NCBI RefSeq assembly: GCF_035046485.1
Contig: NC_085137.1
Location: 382,912,706 to 382,976,705 of the forward strand
Length of the DNA stretch: 64,000 nt
From: Aedes albopictus
Lineage: Eukaryota > Arthropoda > Insecta > Diptera > Culicidae
Direction of reading: 5' to 3'
The translations under genes and the position numbers were made by a program. Under the pieces are notes generated by a model, which was not told where the DNA came from, made no database searches, and saw only the letters and a program-made list of their open reading frames with translations. This document shows positions 1-10,917 of this stretch, piece after piece (position 1 is the first letter of the stretch; every line of letters starts with the position of its first letter).

Positions 1-270
1 TTCACAAATTAAATTCTACTTAAATGAATGTATAGCATCATACCACTAAAAAGATGTGGATCTTAGTATCTTCTTACGATCCTAAATTTATTCTACTAGA
101 AAATATGAGATTATGATACCGTTTGATTTCGTTTTTGTTTTCGTACTAAGCATTAGTATTAGGCAAGTCGCACAAATGCGTAAGTGGCACAGTCTCAGAC
201 AGACCGCTGTTATGAAAATTTCCTCTTTTCTGTCCGTTACACAAGCACAGCAATTTGGAGCTAATCACTG
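1..270. other. AT-rich sequence, nothing assigned
   Basis: No ORF, RNA gene or repeat structure that I can support. It abuts the terminal inverted repeat element beginning near 271. Confidence 0.5.
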
Positions 271-1506
271 ACTCCCCGAGCAGAGGAAAATATCAAAACA
301 ATAACAACGGAATCACAAAACCTCTTTTTATATCTCGGTTTGTTATTATTAACTAATTAAGTCATCACCATTCCATAACATGTTCTGTTGGGCAATCTTA
401 TTTTGTTATGATCGTGCTCTTGGTATATTTTCTTTAAATTACATTTCAATAACTTGTTTTGTTGTAGCACAAATTCAGTTATTATTGTGTCATTGAGACT
501 AGTACAAATATTTGATCATTAATATTACAACATAACTAGCTTTGCAATCAAAACTACACCATTCGAGATTTTCGTTGTTCACAGCATTCCGTGAGGAACT
601 GTAAGAGAAAATATTATTTTGTCATCAGTTCATCTTCTTACTGACATTACGTTACAGAGCCAACTTATCAGCCTTTTGTGTTATAAGCACTTTGAAAAGT
701 ATACCTGTTTTTTTTTGTCCCAGTTTCAGTTAGGTATGAATACGAAAATAGAGAGTGTAATAGAGTGTTAGCCATTTTATGAAACATTCTGGATCAACTG
801 GTGGAATTCAACGACGAACAACACATTTTCGACAAAAATGTAAAAAAATAAGTGATCAAGAATTCCATTGATTATTTTTAGACATTTTATTTTTATTGAT
901 TTCACTGCATCGAGCCCACTTAGATTAACTAGGATAAATGTGTCAATCAAAGAGGTAATAATGTAAATTAATCTTATAAACAATAAACCACCTAATAAAG
1001 GGTTTCAAAACGACGGTAGTTTTTCATCGTAAGCTGTTTGGAAAATAAACGAGAACTATTGTTTCTCTCTGTTTTCGATAAGAAATCGCTTGCGACAAAA
1101 AAAGCGTCCCAATTATGAATGAAACATTTAACAATAGATCCTATTGTTGCGTATCCCATTGAATGCATATGGGACTTTGGAGGAGTTCCTATCCGCAACA
1201 GAAAAAAAAGCAAATTTTGTTTTCAGATTGTTATCAATAACGTATTCATATCAAAATTTGTTATTAAAATATTTTCAAAATTCGTTGTTATTAAGTTGTT
1301 ATTGAAACTAACAAAACATGTTATTAAACAGGTCTTCCAGGAACATTTTTTTGTTATAATATTTGTTATTTTGCCGCTTATGACAGACAAGTTTATAACA
1401 GGATATGTTATGTAAATAACATGAAAATAACTCTTTCCGCTACTCAGTTATTTTTCCAAAATAACACATTTTATTATGCTGTTGCTATTCTCGTCTGCTC
1501 GGGTCT
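271..1506. mobile_element. TIR element (MITE-like), about 1.24 kb
   Basis: The left end GACTCCCCGAGCAGAGGAAA (about 270-289) is matched in inverse orientation by the right end near 1482-1506, whose complement begins GACCCGAGCAGACGAGAATA. Subterminal DNA on both sides is rich in GTTATT/AATAAC motifs (300-480 and 1240-1480), consistent with a symmetrical non-autonomous element. No transposase motif is readable inside, and no clear TSD is visible. The middle (about 560-1220) is less symmetrical and may hold a further insertion. Confidence 0.55.
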
Positions 1507-2095
1507 AAGACAAGATTGACGCAATCTTCTCAACAGCCGCAAGTTGTCCTGACCACGTCCTTGCGACAGCTAAGGGATAGGAAAAGAAGATTAGATGGAC
1601 ACCTAAGATACGTATGTAGAGACCACTATGTCCTGTCAGGCCTAGGTGTCACGGGAATTTGGATGTAATTAGTGGAAGGGTTTAGTCCAGAGGACTAAGG
1701 TGTGACCAACGTTTAGGCACCAAAATGATGTACAGGAACAAACTCCTCAAATTATACGAATTCCCGGACTCTCGAGACGAAATGTTTCCATTTGTGTGTT
1801 TCTGGATATCCAGCAGTAGTATCACTAAAAGTTTCGCAGAAATCATGTGAAAATGAAGACGAATTCCGGCACCCTGATAGGAATAAGACAAACTCTTACG
1901 ACAATCGCAAAATATCCAAAGATCAATTTGCGAGCACTTTCCTAGGCAAAGTTTACGGAAGGCATAGGCACCACCAGCAGGCAGCAGTGGCCAAACAATT
2001 TCAGATTTTTGTTTCCCGTTTTTTTTCCGGAATTTTGATTTTTTTCCCGGTTTTAATATTTGAATAAAATAAAGCAAAAATGAAAAAAAAAAAAA
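1507..2095 (+). mobile_element. poly(A)-tailed retroposed fragment, origin unknown
   Basis: The block ends with AATAAAATAAAGC (2063-2075) followed by a run of about 14 A at 2082-2095, the layout of a polyadenylated transcript copied back into the genome. No intact ORF is present: short frames run on both strands without a recognisable domain. It could be a processed pseudogene or the 3' end of a poly(A)-type LINE; I cannot tell which. Its left limit is uncertain and is set where the preceding TIR element stops. Confidence 0.4.
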
Positions 2096-2279
2096 ACTGT
2101 GGAAGTGTTTTTACAGTTACACAATTTTATAGGTTTTACAGAAATTATTTTTTCTTTGGAAATAAAACAAATTTCCAATTCTTTGACTTAACGTAATAGA
2201 AATTACTAGCTGTAACCTTTTGACATTTATATAATCATTAGAAACACGTATTCTAGGGATGAATTGAAATTCAGAGTAC

Positions 2280-2520
2280 GGAAAGAAATCCATCCTTTTT
2301 GTGATGTGATTTTTGGAGGATTTCCAGAAGGAACTCCAAGAGGATTCCCTGAAGGAACTCTTGGAGCAATACTGATACAAGATCCCGAGAAATTCGAAAG
2401 GCGATTCTGGAGGGAGTCCAGCGTAAGCTTTTGAAGGATTCCACGAACAAACTCATGAATGATTTTCAAATGAAACTTCAGTAGGAATTCCAGAAGGAAC
2501 ACCTGGAAGAATCTATCTGC
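2280..2520. repeat. degenerate GGAATTCC-type minisatellite patch
   Basis: Repeats of the form AGGAATTCC / GAAGGAACTCC with 10-25 base spacing, the same simple theme as the larger arrays at 13.2-15.0, 25.2-26.7 and 35.6-36.2 kb. The overlapping minus-strand frames are repeat translations, not genes. Confidence 0.5.
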
Positions 2521-2654
2521 AATGATCGTTTTTCTCTTTGGGTTATTACTTGACCGGAAAATCATTTTCGGTTGTTTTTGTTGTTTTAGATGCTAGTTCT
2601 AGTCGCCCTTTACCGAAATACAGCGAGAGATCATACGAAGATCGATTGTATTTT

Positions 2655-3015
2655 ATGTTTTACGGTATAGAGGCTTGATTTCAATTATTAAATAACTACA
2701 AAGTGTTAGTTTGTAAAAAAATGGACGTATAATTTCAACTCAAGGAACACGATATCAGTTTGTACGAGTATTTCAAAGAACTTTGAATACCTACTTGTTT
2801 GATTAATATTACTCCATATTATCGAAATTATGAATTAGATTGGACCAGGGATTTACTGATTTTCTTCGCTTCTTCCAATTCACTTGTAAGAAATGAAATA
2901 TCTGTAGAAGCAAACCTCATGTGCCTTGAGTTAAAATAATACGTCTAATTTTATATAATCTAACACTTTATAGTTATTTAATAATTTCAATCAATCTTCT
3001 ATACCATAAAAAGCC
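2655..3015. mobile_element. small hairpin (foldback) element
   Basis: An arm at about 2658-2752 (from TTTTACGGTATAGAGGCTTG) is repeated in inverse orientation at about 2918-3012 (ending ATCTTCTATACCATAAAA). The arms share the theme of AAATAACTA, GTGTTAG and CTCAAGGAACAC, separated by a loop of about 165 bp. No ORF. A MITE with long imperfect inverted arms. Confidence 0.6.
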
Positions 3016-3227
3016 TAAAAGTAGGCAATTTTCATTTCTTATGGAACATCGATTGCTTTGAGGACGGACCAGCACAATTGTGCAGTTCGTAATTTGACCC
3101 CAAAAAGTGCATAGGTGGATAAAGTACTCGAAGTAAAGAAAGTTTTATTCTGGAATATGGTCCGTCCCGAAAGGGATATGGGAAACGAAAATCAAAGAAT
3201 TTTATTTTCTTAAACCAATAGACACCC

Positions 3228-3300
3228 TTCTTCTTCTTCTTCTTCTTCTTCTTCTTTGTGGCTCTACGAGACCCCTGTGCTAATAATAGCAAAAACAATT
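3228..3300 (-). mobile_element. 3' tail of a tRNA-derived SINE with (GAA)n
   Basis: A (TTC)n run at about 3229-3256 followed by TTTGTGGCTCTACG is the reverse complement of the 3' end of the SINE at 58054-58541 (CGTAGAGCCATAAAGAAGAA). Only the end of the SINE is here; the head and the Pol III boxes are missing, so it is 5'-truncated or recombined. Confidence 0.5.
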
Positions 3301-3356
3301 CAAAAGGTAAAACATTTTAATCATTTGCCGTAAGGTTAAATGTTACATTACATGGA

Positions 3357-3500
3357 TGGCATTAGCTTCAGCAACCAAGCGTCTCCATGTTTTATCAGTC
3401 TTTTTGGGAATAAGGATTGATAGCAAAAATAACAGAAGATCTCACGAGCAAACAAGAAAATCAAGAAATTGTCAACTCATATAAGAAAACAAGAAGTTTT
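3357..3500. repeat. diverged direct repeat, copy 1
   Basis: GCGTCTCCATGTTTTATCAG and the following AGATCTCACGAGCAAACAAG recur in diverged form at 4108-4190 (GCGTCTCCATTTGTCTTTCA, AATCTTACGAGCAAGCAAGA). Same orientation; function unknown. Confidence 0.4.
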
Positions 3501-3629
3501 TCATGGGTTCGTGAGAGTGTTTCTTGGGCAACAAGGTCTTACGTACATAGAATAATGTGGAGGAAGATGCCATTTTCCATGCCTTTTTCAAATTCAATGA
3601 TTAACAATAATTAATCGGCACGATATCAT

Positions 3630-3970
3630 TTGAAAAATATTAATCGATGTCAAACTGATGTCTGTCGATTCTGTAACTATGCAATTTAGACCTCTCATCA
3701 TCTGTTATGTGACTGTCCAGCACTATTTGTGCGTAGAAGACAATATTTCACCAAGAGTATTCTAAATCCTTCTGAAATATGGTTGAAAAATCCCAATTTG
3801 ATGGATGATTTTATCCTAAGAAACATCCCAGATTGGGGTACCTCGCATAATCAGCAAACGACGTCAACCCTCAATGGTGACTCGTCGTCCTAAACAAATG
3901 CGAAACTAAACAGGGGTATACCACAATAGATCAAAGTAATGGTCGCAGTGGTTCAAATCCCAACAAAAAA
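3630..3970 (+). pseudogene. LINE ORF2 C-terminal fragment (CCHC finger)
   Basis: Reading from about 3633 gives CRFCNYAI, an in-frame stop, then TSHHLLCDCPALFVRRRQYF and a tail with EIWLKNPNLMDDFILRN. This C-x2-C-x(n)-H-x4-C arrangement followed by basic residues is the C-terminal zinc-finger region of ORF2 in Jockey/R1/I-group non-LTR retrotransposons, where it is thought to bind RNA. Everything upstream (endonuclease, RT) is absent, as in a typical 5'-truncated copy, and a stop splits the finger. The fragment ends near a short A-run at 3964-3972, a plausible 3' tail. Clade not resolved. Confidence 0.55.
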
Positions 3971-4089
3971 AACAGTAATTAAAGTGTGAAAACGACAGTG
4001 GAAACATTCTCAAAATTAGTACATTACGTGTTACCGATTTCATAATTCGGTTCAAACAAGGGATGGGATGGAAAAATGCATTGACAAAG

Positions 4090-4200
4090 GGGTAAGCTGC
4101 ATCAACAACCATGCGTCTCCATTTGTCTTTCAATCTCCTTGGAATAACTTGATTATTAAATGAGCAGGAAATCTTACGAGCAAGCAAGAAAAACTAAAAA
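4090..4200. repeat. diverged direct repeat, copy 2
   Basis: Partner of the repeat at 3357-3500; see there for shared words. The two copies flank the LINE fragment, so they may be remnants of one older repeat family. Confidence 0.4.
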
Positions 4201-4502
4201 CGGCCAATTTACATTCGGAATTCGTAAGAATTTCCAAGAGTTAACCAGAGCTCTTATGCGTTCGTCCCTTCGGTTGAGCACAGCATAAGATGCAAAATTT
4301 TATTTTAATTTTAAATATTGCGTTCAAATTATTTACCCCTTTTCAACGATGATATTCTCCATGCTCAGCTTATCCGGTGGATCCTCGCTCTTCTCGTCAC
4401 TCGACGACACCGCTTTCGATATGAAGAACACCATTTCCGTCGATGGTCACCAACGGTTTCGTCGTCGTCGTCTTCGTGGTTGATATTGTTGTTATTATTA
4501 AA

Positions 4503-4763
4503 GTCTAGATTGAGTTTAAATAAGGGCGAAAGTAACATGAGAGAGTTCTCTTCATCGACTCTCTCTTCTGCAAATTAAAGTGACAAGATGCAGATTCAGT
4601 CGAACTTTTTTACACTTAGACGCTAGATTGCATCGCAACCTAGCGATTTATGACCAAAACGTGCAACCATACTTGCATCTTGTCACTTTAATTTGAAGAA
4701 GAGAGATTCGATGAAGAGAACTCGCTCATGTTACTTTCGCCCTTATTTAAACTCAATCTAGAA
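4503..4763. mobile_element. hairpin element with about 95-bp arms
   Basis: The left arm (4503-4598: TCTAGATTGAGTTTAAATAA, GGGCGAAAGTAACATGAG, AAATTAAAGTGACAAGATGC) is repeated inversely at 4671-4763 (GCATCTTGTCACTTTAATTT ... TTATTTAAACTCAATCTAGA). The loop is about 70 bp. No coding capacity. Foldback MITE; the high arm identity suggests it is not very old. Confidence 0.7.
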
Positions 4764-5278
4764 GTCGTTCGTTGTCGACGTTTCTCAGCAAACAGACCAC
4801 GATTCTACTACACACATTCATGCACCTGTATTCTCTCGACGGCTCTTGGCACGTATATTTGCCTTCATCAGTGTTATGTTTGCGTTTTCGACCCAAATTC
4901 CGATTACGTTCACTTATCTGAATATTGTTGCGGATTATTGCGGTGTCACTTTCCGAAACTTTCAAAACAGATTTTTTTTTCAATATTTACACTCGGGAAA
5001 CAATAAGAAGACGTGCATCTACGAAGCGAACGCAGACATTGACTATTATTTCGAGGCCATGCCACTTATTTATTTCCTTTCCATCGGATCGACTGATCGC
5101 ACGTTGATGTAGCCTTCATCACATCGGATTCGTTTCACACACTGTTTTCTCTTTTTTCTGGCAGTATTTTTCAACATTTCACCATTGATATCTGCTATTT
5201 GAATACGCAAACAGATTACTTCACAATAGTAGCCGAACACGACCCAGCCTATCAGTAAGAACAACAAATCGCGCCCTC
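4764..5278. other. unassigned stretch
   Basis: Short overlapping frames on both strands, no domain or repeat that I recognise. It lies immediately downstream (minus strand) of the candidate first exon at 5281-5728 and would then be the start of its intron. Confidence 0.35.
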
Positions 5279-5280
5279 AC

Positions 5281-5728
5281 CTGGGGTTCTACACAATTTG
5301 CGCACCACCTTAAAACTCAAGTCAACCACTAAGCTAATAAGACTGAAGGCTCAAGAAGATGATGAAATTCCAACCACCAGCAAGCGACGAACGCGAAAAA
5401 GCTCCACTGTCCATTTCCGTCTACGGTTCACTGCGACTGCGGATCGCACCAATACACGCGGCAACGGAACCCAAAGTGTCATGCCAGGCCACTGCACTCT
5501 CGCGGGAGCTTCTTTATAGCCTCCACTACAGCCAGCCAACCAGCAGCAGCAGCGCTCGTGGTCTCCGGAGTGGCTGCGCAAAGCCTCGTATTCTTTGTTG
5601 GTATCCCGCGATAATCCCGTTCTCGCGAGGGATACACGTTGTTGAACCTAATGCTACAGAACCGGACGCGCGCGCGCTCTCGAATGCAGTCCACGTAGTC
5701 TGTTCGCGACGAACGATACCTTCCAACT
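5281..5728 (-). other. candidate 5' (first) exon of an unidentified gene
   Basis: A GC- and CpG-rich island in an AT-rich window. On the minus strand a TCAGTT initiator has its A at about 5728, and the downstream-promoter position +28 reads AGACT, four of five bases of the RGWYV consensus. The block ends with CCCCAG|GTGAGG, a near-consensus 5' splice site with the last exon base at 5281. Several short upstream-type ORFs but no convincing CDS are inside, so it would be mainly 5' UTR. No protein similarity is claimed. The alternative is a CpG-rich repeat that mimics these signals by chance. Confidence 0.35.
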
Positions 5729-5733
5729 GAGCA
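5722..5733 (-). promoter_or_regulatory. Inr (TCAGTT) of candidate TATA-less promoter
   Basis: Minus-strand CTCAGTTGG matches the insect initiator TCAKTY; a DPE-like AGACT sits at the correct +28 spacing. No TATA box is seen at -30. Motif evidence only. Confidence 0.3.
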
Positions 5734-6515
5734 TTGAACGCGAGGTTCTCTCGGTTTGATACGGTGTCTACGTTGTCCGTAGGCCGTTAGTACAACTACA
5801 AGAGGAAATAGCCTGGAGAGCATCGGTGTTAGTTGACCAGGCAATAGGGTGATGCGTTTTGTGGTGTTTTCGTGGACTGATGTTTGAAAACGGGGGCTCG
5901 ATTTTATCACATTTTGAAATCGATATCAGCTGGCGGAACTTCCAAGTTTACTGAACTCAAGGCTGAGGTCAGGTCTCAGAACGAAATTTCATATTTCTAG
6001 TTGCCTGTGAACTATATTTTCAGAAATAAATTTTGAAGTTTCTATGGGAGTTATTTCTTTAATCTACCTTTGGTCGACTTTGCACTGGACGAGTTGTTAA
6101 AGAGTGGGTTTGAAAAGCTCTAAACTATTCATCGAAACATAGGTTTGAACATTCGAAACATTATAAAAAACAACAATTTTTGACAAATTCAAGAAATTAT
6201 TTGGCAAAGTTGAACTCAGTTAATATTCAAATGTGGAAGTGTCTACAGCTGAGAAGAAAGTTTGCGATTTTTCTTTTAGTAGAATTTAGTAAATTATTGT
6301 TTTTGGAGAAAATAAAGCTGACACAAATTTCGATTTATACTCTTATGCAAAATGCTCTTAGCTAAATTTTGGCGTATTGATTAGCTCTGTTTTTCGAGAG
6401 TTGCAGATATTTTTGTTTGCCCAGTAGGGGAACAAAGTCCAAAATGCAAAGGTGGGTAAAATGGCATCTCATGAAATCATTTCTGAATGTGATTTGATCA
6501 TTACTGTAGGTGAAT
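5734..6515. other. unassigned AT-rich stretch
   Basis: No gene, splice-signal cluster or repeat that I can support between the candidate promoter and the large palindrome. Confidence 0.4.
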
Positions 6516-6519
6516 GGTG

Positions 6520-8475
6520 GGGAGTTTTATTATTACCAAACCGGTTTGGGCCGAAGGGTCTCCGATTTTCGTGAAAATTTCACCAGAGCTAGAGGTCGTG
6601 GATTTATGATCATATATATGGAATTTAAAAAAAAAATCTAAGTGGACTATTTTCCCAGAAAACGCTAGATGAAATTTCACAATTTTCCAAAATTTGTTAA
6701 AACACCCCAAATTTCAAAAAATTATATCTCAAAAACTATACATGGGTAACTCTCGCTGAGACCGTCCCACTATTTACACCATGTCTTCAAAAATGTTTAA
6801 GGTGGCGATTTTCTGAAAGTCCTCCCCAAAGAAGTAAGGAAAATGCATTTGGTTAATCAAATTGGTGGACCCCCCGTTAGTTAGAGCCACAAGCATTTTG
6901 GAGGACCCCTCGATTTTTGTCAATTGTTGGTTCATTTAAACCGTTATAACTCGAAAGTTTCGCCAGAAACCACCTAAAAACTATAGGTTGTTGAAAAGAG
7001 AGAAGATAGGGCTACTATTAACAGTTAAAAAAAGTTGGGTCGGCCATATTGATTTTGGCCGCCATCTTGGATTTTTATACCAAAACTGTTTTTTCACCAT
7101 GTTGGCAACCACCGTCATTTTTGCGTCAATCGAAAGCGGGGACATTTTTACACAACATATCAAAAATTTAGAGATCTATCTTTTTCCTATCAAAAGTTAT
7201 CTGCACTTTTGTGAATCATGCCACTTTTGCGCACTGGGCCAGGTGCCGATTGTTTACATAAATGCAGCGTTATTTCACAGTGTTTACGAACATTTATTCT
7301 AAATCTGAATCCACTAATGAAAAGTTGAAAGTTTCAGCTTTTCAAAACACCAAAAAAGTTTAAAAAGCAATGCCCGCATCGTTGAGAAATAGTTAAAAAT
7401 GAGAACGAACCTCCGATTTGCCCTAATTTTACTGCAGGTGCGTTTGTGTATACAAGCAGGCGCCAACTTTGATGTTGTTGCGTGTCATTGCCGGTGCGCA
7501 TGGAAATGTATGGAGAAAACGTGTCATGATTTACAAAAGTGCAGATAACTTTTGATAGGAAAAAGATACACCTCTAAATTTTCGATATGTTGTGTAAAAA
7601 TGTCCCAGCTTTCGATTGACGCAAGAAGTTTGAAAATCGGTGGTTGCCAACATAGTGAAAAAAATGTTTTGGTAGATAAATTCAAGATGGCGGCCGAAAT
7701 CAATATGGCCGACCAAACTTTTTATAACTGCAAAGAGTACCTCTATCTTTTCTCTTTCCAACAACCTATAGTTTTTAAGTGGTTTCTGGCGAAACTTTCG
7801 AGTTATAACGGTTTAAATGAGCCAACAATTGACCAAAATCGAGGGGTTCACCAAAATGCTTGTGGCTCTAACTAACGGGGGGTCCACCAATTTGATTAAC
7901 CAAATGCATTTTCCTTACTTTTTTGGGGAGGACTTTCAGAAAATCGCCACCTCAAACATTTTTGAAGACATGGTGTAAATAGTGGGACGGTCTCAGCGAG
8001 AGTTACCCACATCGTAGAACAAGCTTTTTTTTTAGTAAAATCGACGCCAAATTACCTCAGCAATCCAATAAAAATACACTGAGAAAAAAATTTCACCATG
8101 GAGAAAAAACTGATAAACTATTATACAGACGGTACTTCTATCAGCATTTTTTGACGTTTTTTCTCTATGGTTTAAAATTTTTTGAGAATTTTTTTTCTCA
8201 GTGTTGCTGAGGTAATTTGGCGTCGATTTTATTAAAAGAAAAGTTGATCTACGATGTATAGTTTTTGAGATATGATTTTTTGAAATTTGGGGTGTTTTAA
8301 CAAATTTTGGAAAATCGTGAAATTTCATCTAGCGTTTTCCGGGAAAATAGTCCACTATGATTTTCTTTAAAGTCCTTATATGATCATATATCCACGACCT
8401 CTAGCTCTGGTGAAATTTTCATGAAAATCGGAGACCCTTCGGCCCAAACTGTTCGGTAATAAAAAAAATCCCCTG
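6520..8475. mobile_element. 2-kb palindromic (foldback) element
   Basis: The left arm, about 6520-7232, and the right arm, about 7520-8475, are inverted copies: both contain CTGAGACCGTCCCACTATTT, the run around CCGTTAGTTAGAGCCACAAG, GGCCATATTGATTTTGGCCG and the outer CAAATTTTGGAAAAT and GGCCCAAAC..CGGTAATAA blocks. The unpaired centre is about 290 bp. The right arm is longer because a second foldback (8010-8256) has inserted into it. The frames 6988-7302, 7531-7764 and 7552-7875 are translations of the arms, not genes. No transposase is visible, so the element is non-autonomous. The inner core recurs alone at 62262-62937. Confidence 0.75.
8010..8256. mobile_element. 247-bp foldback element nested in palindrome arm
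   Basis: It begins CATCGTAGAACAAGC and ends GATCTACGATG. The arms share AAAATCGACGCCAAATTACC / GGTAATTTGGCGTCGATTTT and then an inner pair CACTGAGAAAAAAA / TTTTTTTCTCAGTG. It interrupts the right arm exactly where the left arm reads AAACTATACATGGGTAACTC, so the insertion is younger than the host palindrome. Two target bases appear to be lost; no clear TSD. Confidence 0.7.
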
Positions 8476-9225
8476 GTGTCGAGATATGTTTGCATAAAAC
8501 ATCCTTCTAGATGTCCGGCAGGCAAACTCACGGATAATCTTTTGATTTCGCAATTCGCGACTACGAAGGTAAAAGAGATTCCAACTCTTTGTCGCTCTAA
8601 TGAAAAACCTCGTAAGGAACTGTCAGAATGTGCGTGAAAAAAAGCAAAAAAAAATTCCCTCTCGATTTTTCTCACGTAAACCTTCACGCACATTCGACAA
8701 CTTTGTAGTCGCGAATGAAAATTGGTACCTTCCGGTTGGGTTTCTGGTGATTATCAGTCAGGTGTCCCCAATGAGATTGAGAAACACATGTAGGCGCACG
8801 GTTGTTGTTGCCTGTGCTGTCCATGTTAGGGGTCATTCAACCATTTTGAATTTTATTAAATCGCGATTTTCGCTGTGTTCGCAACCACCGATTTCAAACC
8901 TGATCTAATCATTAGGAAGCTGAGAGTCAAAGCTTTTGAAAACATTGAAATATTTAGGTGTGCATTGACCACAACAATGAGATATCGATGAAAACGAGAG
9001 CGAACCTCCCATTTTCCCATACATTCTCTCTCACGCGCGCATCTGATCGTGCGATAACGGGATCGACGGAATCGCGTGCATGCGAGTGGCGACTATAACA
9101 AAATGTATGGGAGATTAGGAGGTTCGCCCACATTTTCAGGTGAAATTTCTGGAAGAATACCTGGAAGGATTACAGGACGAAACCCTAGAGTAATTCCAAT
9201 TCCTGAAAGATTCTATCCACTTTCT
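8476..9225. other. unassigned, with partial inverted repeats
   Basis: GAATGTGCGTGAAAAAAAGC (8635-8655) and TCACGCACATTCGACAAC (8686-8703), plus TTCGCGACTACGAAGG (8553) and ACTTTGTAGTCGCGAA (8702), form a broken hairpin. AACCTCCCATTTTCCCATAC (9004) has a partner in GTATGGGAGATTAGGAGGTT (9105), a second small inverted repeat of about 120 bp. Probably two decayed MITEs. No coding signal. Confidence 0.4.
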
Positions 9226-9227
9226 AT

Positions 9228-10915
9228 ATCTTTTTGCTGAATCTTTTTGCAACTTTCTTCCAAGAAATCTATACAACGTTTTCTGAAGATGATCGTGACC
9301 GTGAATACTTCAATTTTTGTCCAGAATTTCCAAGTGATGTGGGTATGAACTACCTTCAGGTGCAGGATATTTTACAGGCTCTTAAAGATTTAGATGCCTC
9401 AAAAGGTCCTGGTCCTGATAAAATTCCCCCAGCTTTTATGAAAGAATTGGCTAAAGAACTAACAGCTCCTCTATTCTGGATTTTTAATATGTCACTAAAA
9501 CTTGGAAGTTTTCCAAAAATATGGAAAAGTTCATTTCTGGTACCAATTTTTAAATTTGGCCGAAAATCTGACGTACGTATTTACCGTGGTATAGCCATTC
9601 TCTCTTGCATACCAAAACTTTTCGAGTCAATTATCAACGATAAGCTGTTTCTTCAAACCAAAAATAGAATAACTGAAGCACAACACGGATTTTTTAAAGG
9701 TCGATCAACATCTACCAACTTACTGCAATTCGTAGACTTTTGCCTTAATGCAATGGATAATGGACACCACGTAAAAGTTCTGTATACGGTTGACATATCA
9801 ATGCTTCTCTTCAAACTACACAAAATAGGAATTGAAACAAGACTTTTCAAGTGGCTAGAATCCTATCTAACTGGCCAACAACAAATAATTAAGATCAACG
9901 GGAAATATTCAAATCCGATTCAAGTCACTTCAGGTGTCCCCCAAGGCTCGCATTTAGGACCTCTTCTTTTTATTTTGTATGTTAATGACATTTCTTTCAT
10001 TCTGAAAAAAAATGAAAATATTAATATATGCCGACGACATGAAACTCTCTCTGGAAATTAGAAATGATGAAGACTTCAATGTACTCCACAATGAAATTAA
10101 TATATTTTATCTATGGTGTAAAAAAAGCTTGTTAGAATTGAATGTGAAAAAATGCAACTTAATAACATTTAGCAGAAAAAGAACAGCATCGAACATCACA
10201 ATTGGATTAGGTGATCAGAATGTGGAAAGATGTGTAAGAGTTAGGGACTTAGGAGTAATCTTAGACTCTAAACTTACTTTCGCAGACCACTATAACACCA
10301 TTATTCATGAGGCTTATAACATGCTAGGGTTTATAAAGCGTTTCTGCTACAACTTTCACGACCCATACACAATAAAAACTCTTTACATTTCATACAAAAG
10401 ATCAATACTGGAATACTGCAGCATTGCATGGTCTCCTTATTCAACCACACACGAAGAAAGATTAGAATCAGTACAAAAACAATTTCTATTGTATGCTCTT
10501 CGTAAATTAGGCTGGACTTCATTTCCACTTCCATCATATATCATATCGCTGCATGCTCATAGACATACAAACATTGAAAGAGCGTCGTGAGATTGCAATG
10601 GTCTCATTTGTAAACGATATAGTTTCGCAAAGAATTAACTCAACTGAAATTTTATCAAAATTTAGGTTTTACATACCTAGCCGGCAATTACGAACTCGAA
10701 ATTATGCGAAATATGGCCCTTTTAACCGAATGATGGCATTTTATAATCGCCACTGTGAAACTATTGACTTTACAATGTCTCGGAAAAAACTTAAAAAAAA
10801 ACACTTAAAGTCAATCCGAAACCAAAACAATTTAAATTTAAGCTAATTTAAGTAATTTGTTTATATGTAATGTTCACATGTCTACATCGTTTGACGGAAT
10901 AAATAAATAAATAAA
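9228..10915 (+). mobile_element. 5'-truncated non-LTR retrotransposon (LINE)
   Basis: The element carries a broken reverse transcriptase ORF (9234-10846) and ends in a short 3' UTR with a (TAAA)n tail at 10898-10916. Upstream DNA at 9130-9225 is degenerate and shows no endonuclease domain, so the copy is 5'-truncated. No RNase H domain follows the RT. The motifs fit the Jockey/CR1/Loner side of the non-LTR tree; I cannot fix the clade. Its tail is the target of the MITE at 10918-11842. Confidence 0.8.
9234..10846 (+). pseudogene. LINE reverse transcriptase, frameshifted
   Basis: This encodes the RT that would copy LINE RNA at a nicked target. Visible motifs in order: SKGPGPDKIPPAFM (RT motif 0), YRGIAILSCIPKLFE, AQHGFFKGRSTSTNL, SGVPQGSHLGPLLFILYVND (motif B), a frameshift near 10015, then YADDMKL (catalytic motif C), LGVILDSKLTF (motif E), and after a second frameshift near 10550 the C-terminal IPSRQLRTRNYA region. 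Between VDIS and MLLFKL (about 9790-9802) the usual KAFD stretch of motif A is missing, so the catalytic aspartate context is deleted. With two frameshifts and this deletion the copy cannot be active. Confidence 0.8.
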
Positions 10916-10917
10916 TA

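Noticed and set aside
5359..5910. ORFs of 123 aa (+) and 143 aa (-) in the CpG-rich island
   Set aside because: Long frames are expected in GC-rich DNA because stop codons are rarer; no domain, and the splice donor at 5281 favours an untranslated leader on the minus strand.
6988..7875. ORFs of 104 and 107 aa on the plus strand and 77 aa on the minus strand with similar residues
   Set aside because: They are the two arms of one palindrome read on opposite strands; no domain, no start context.
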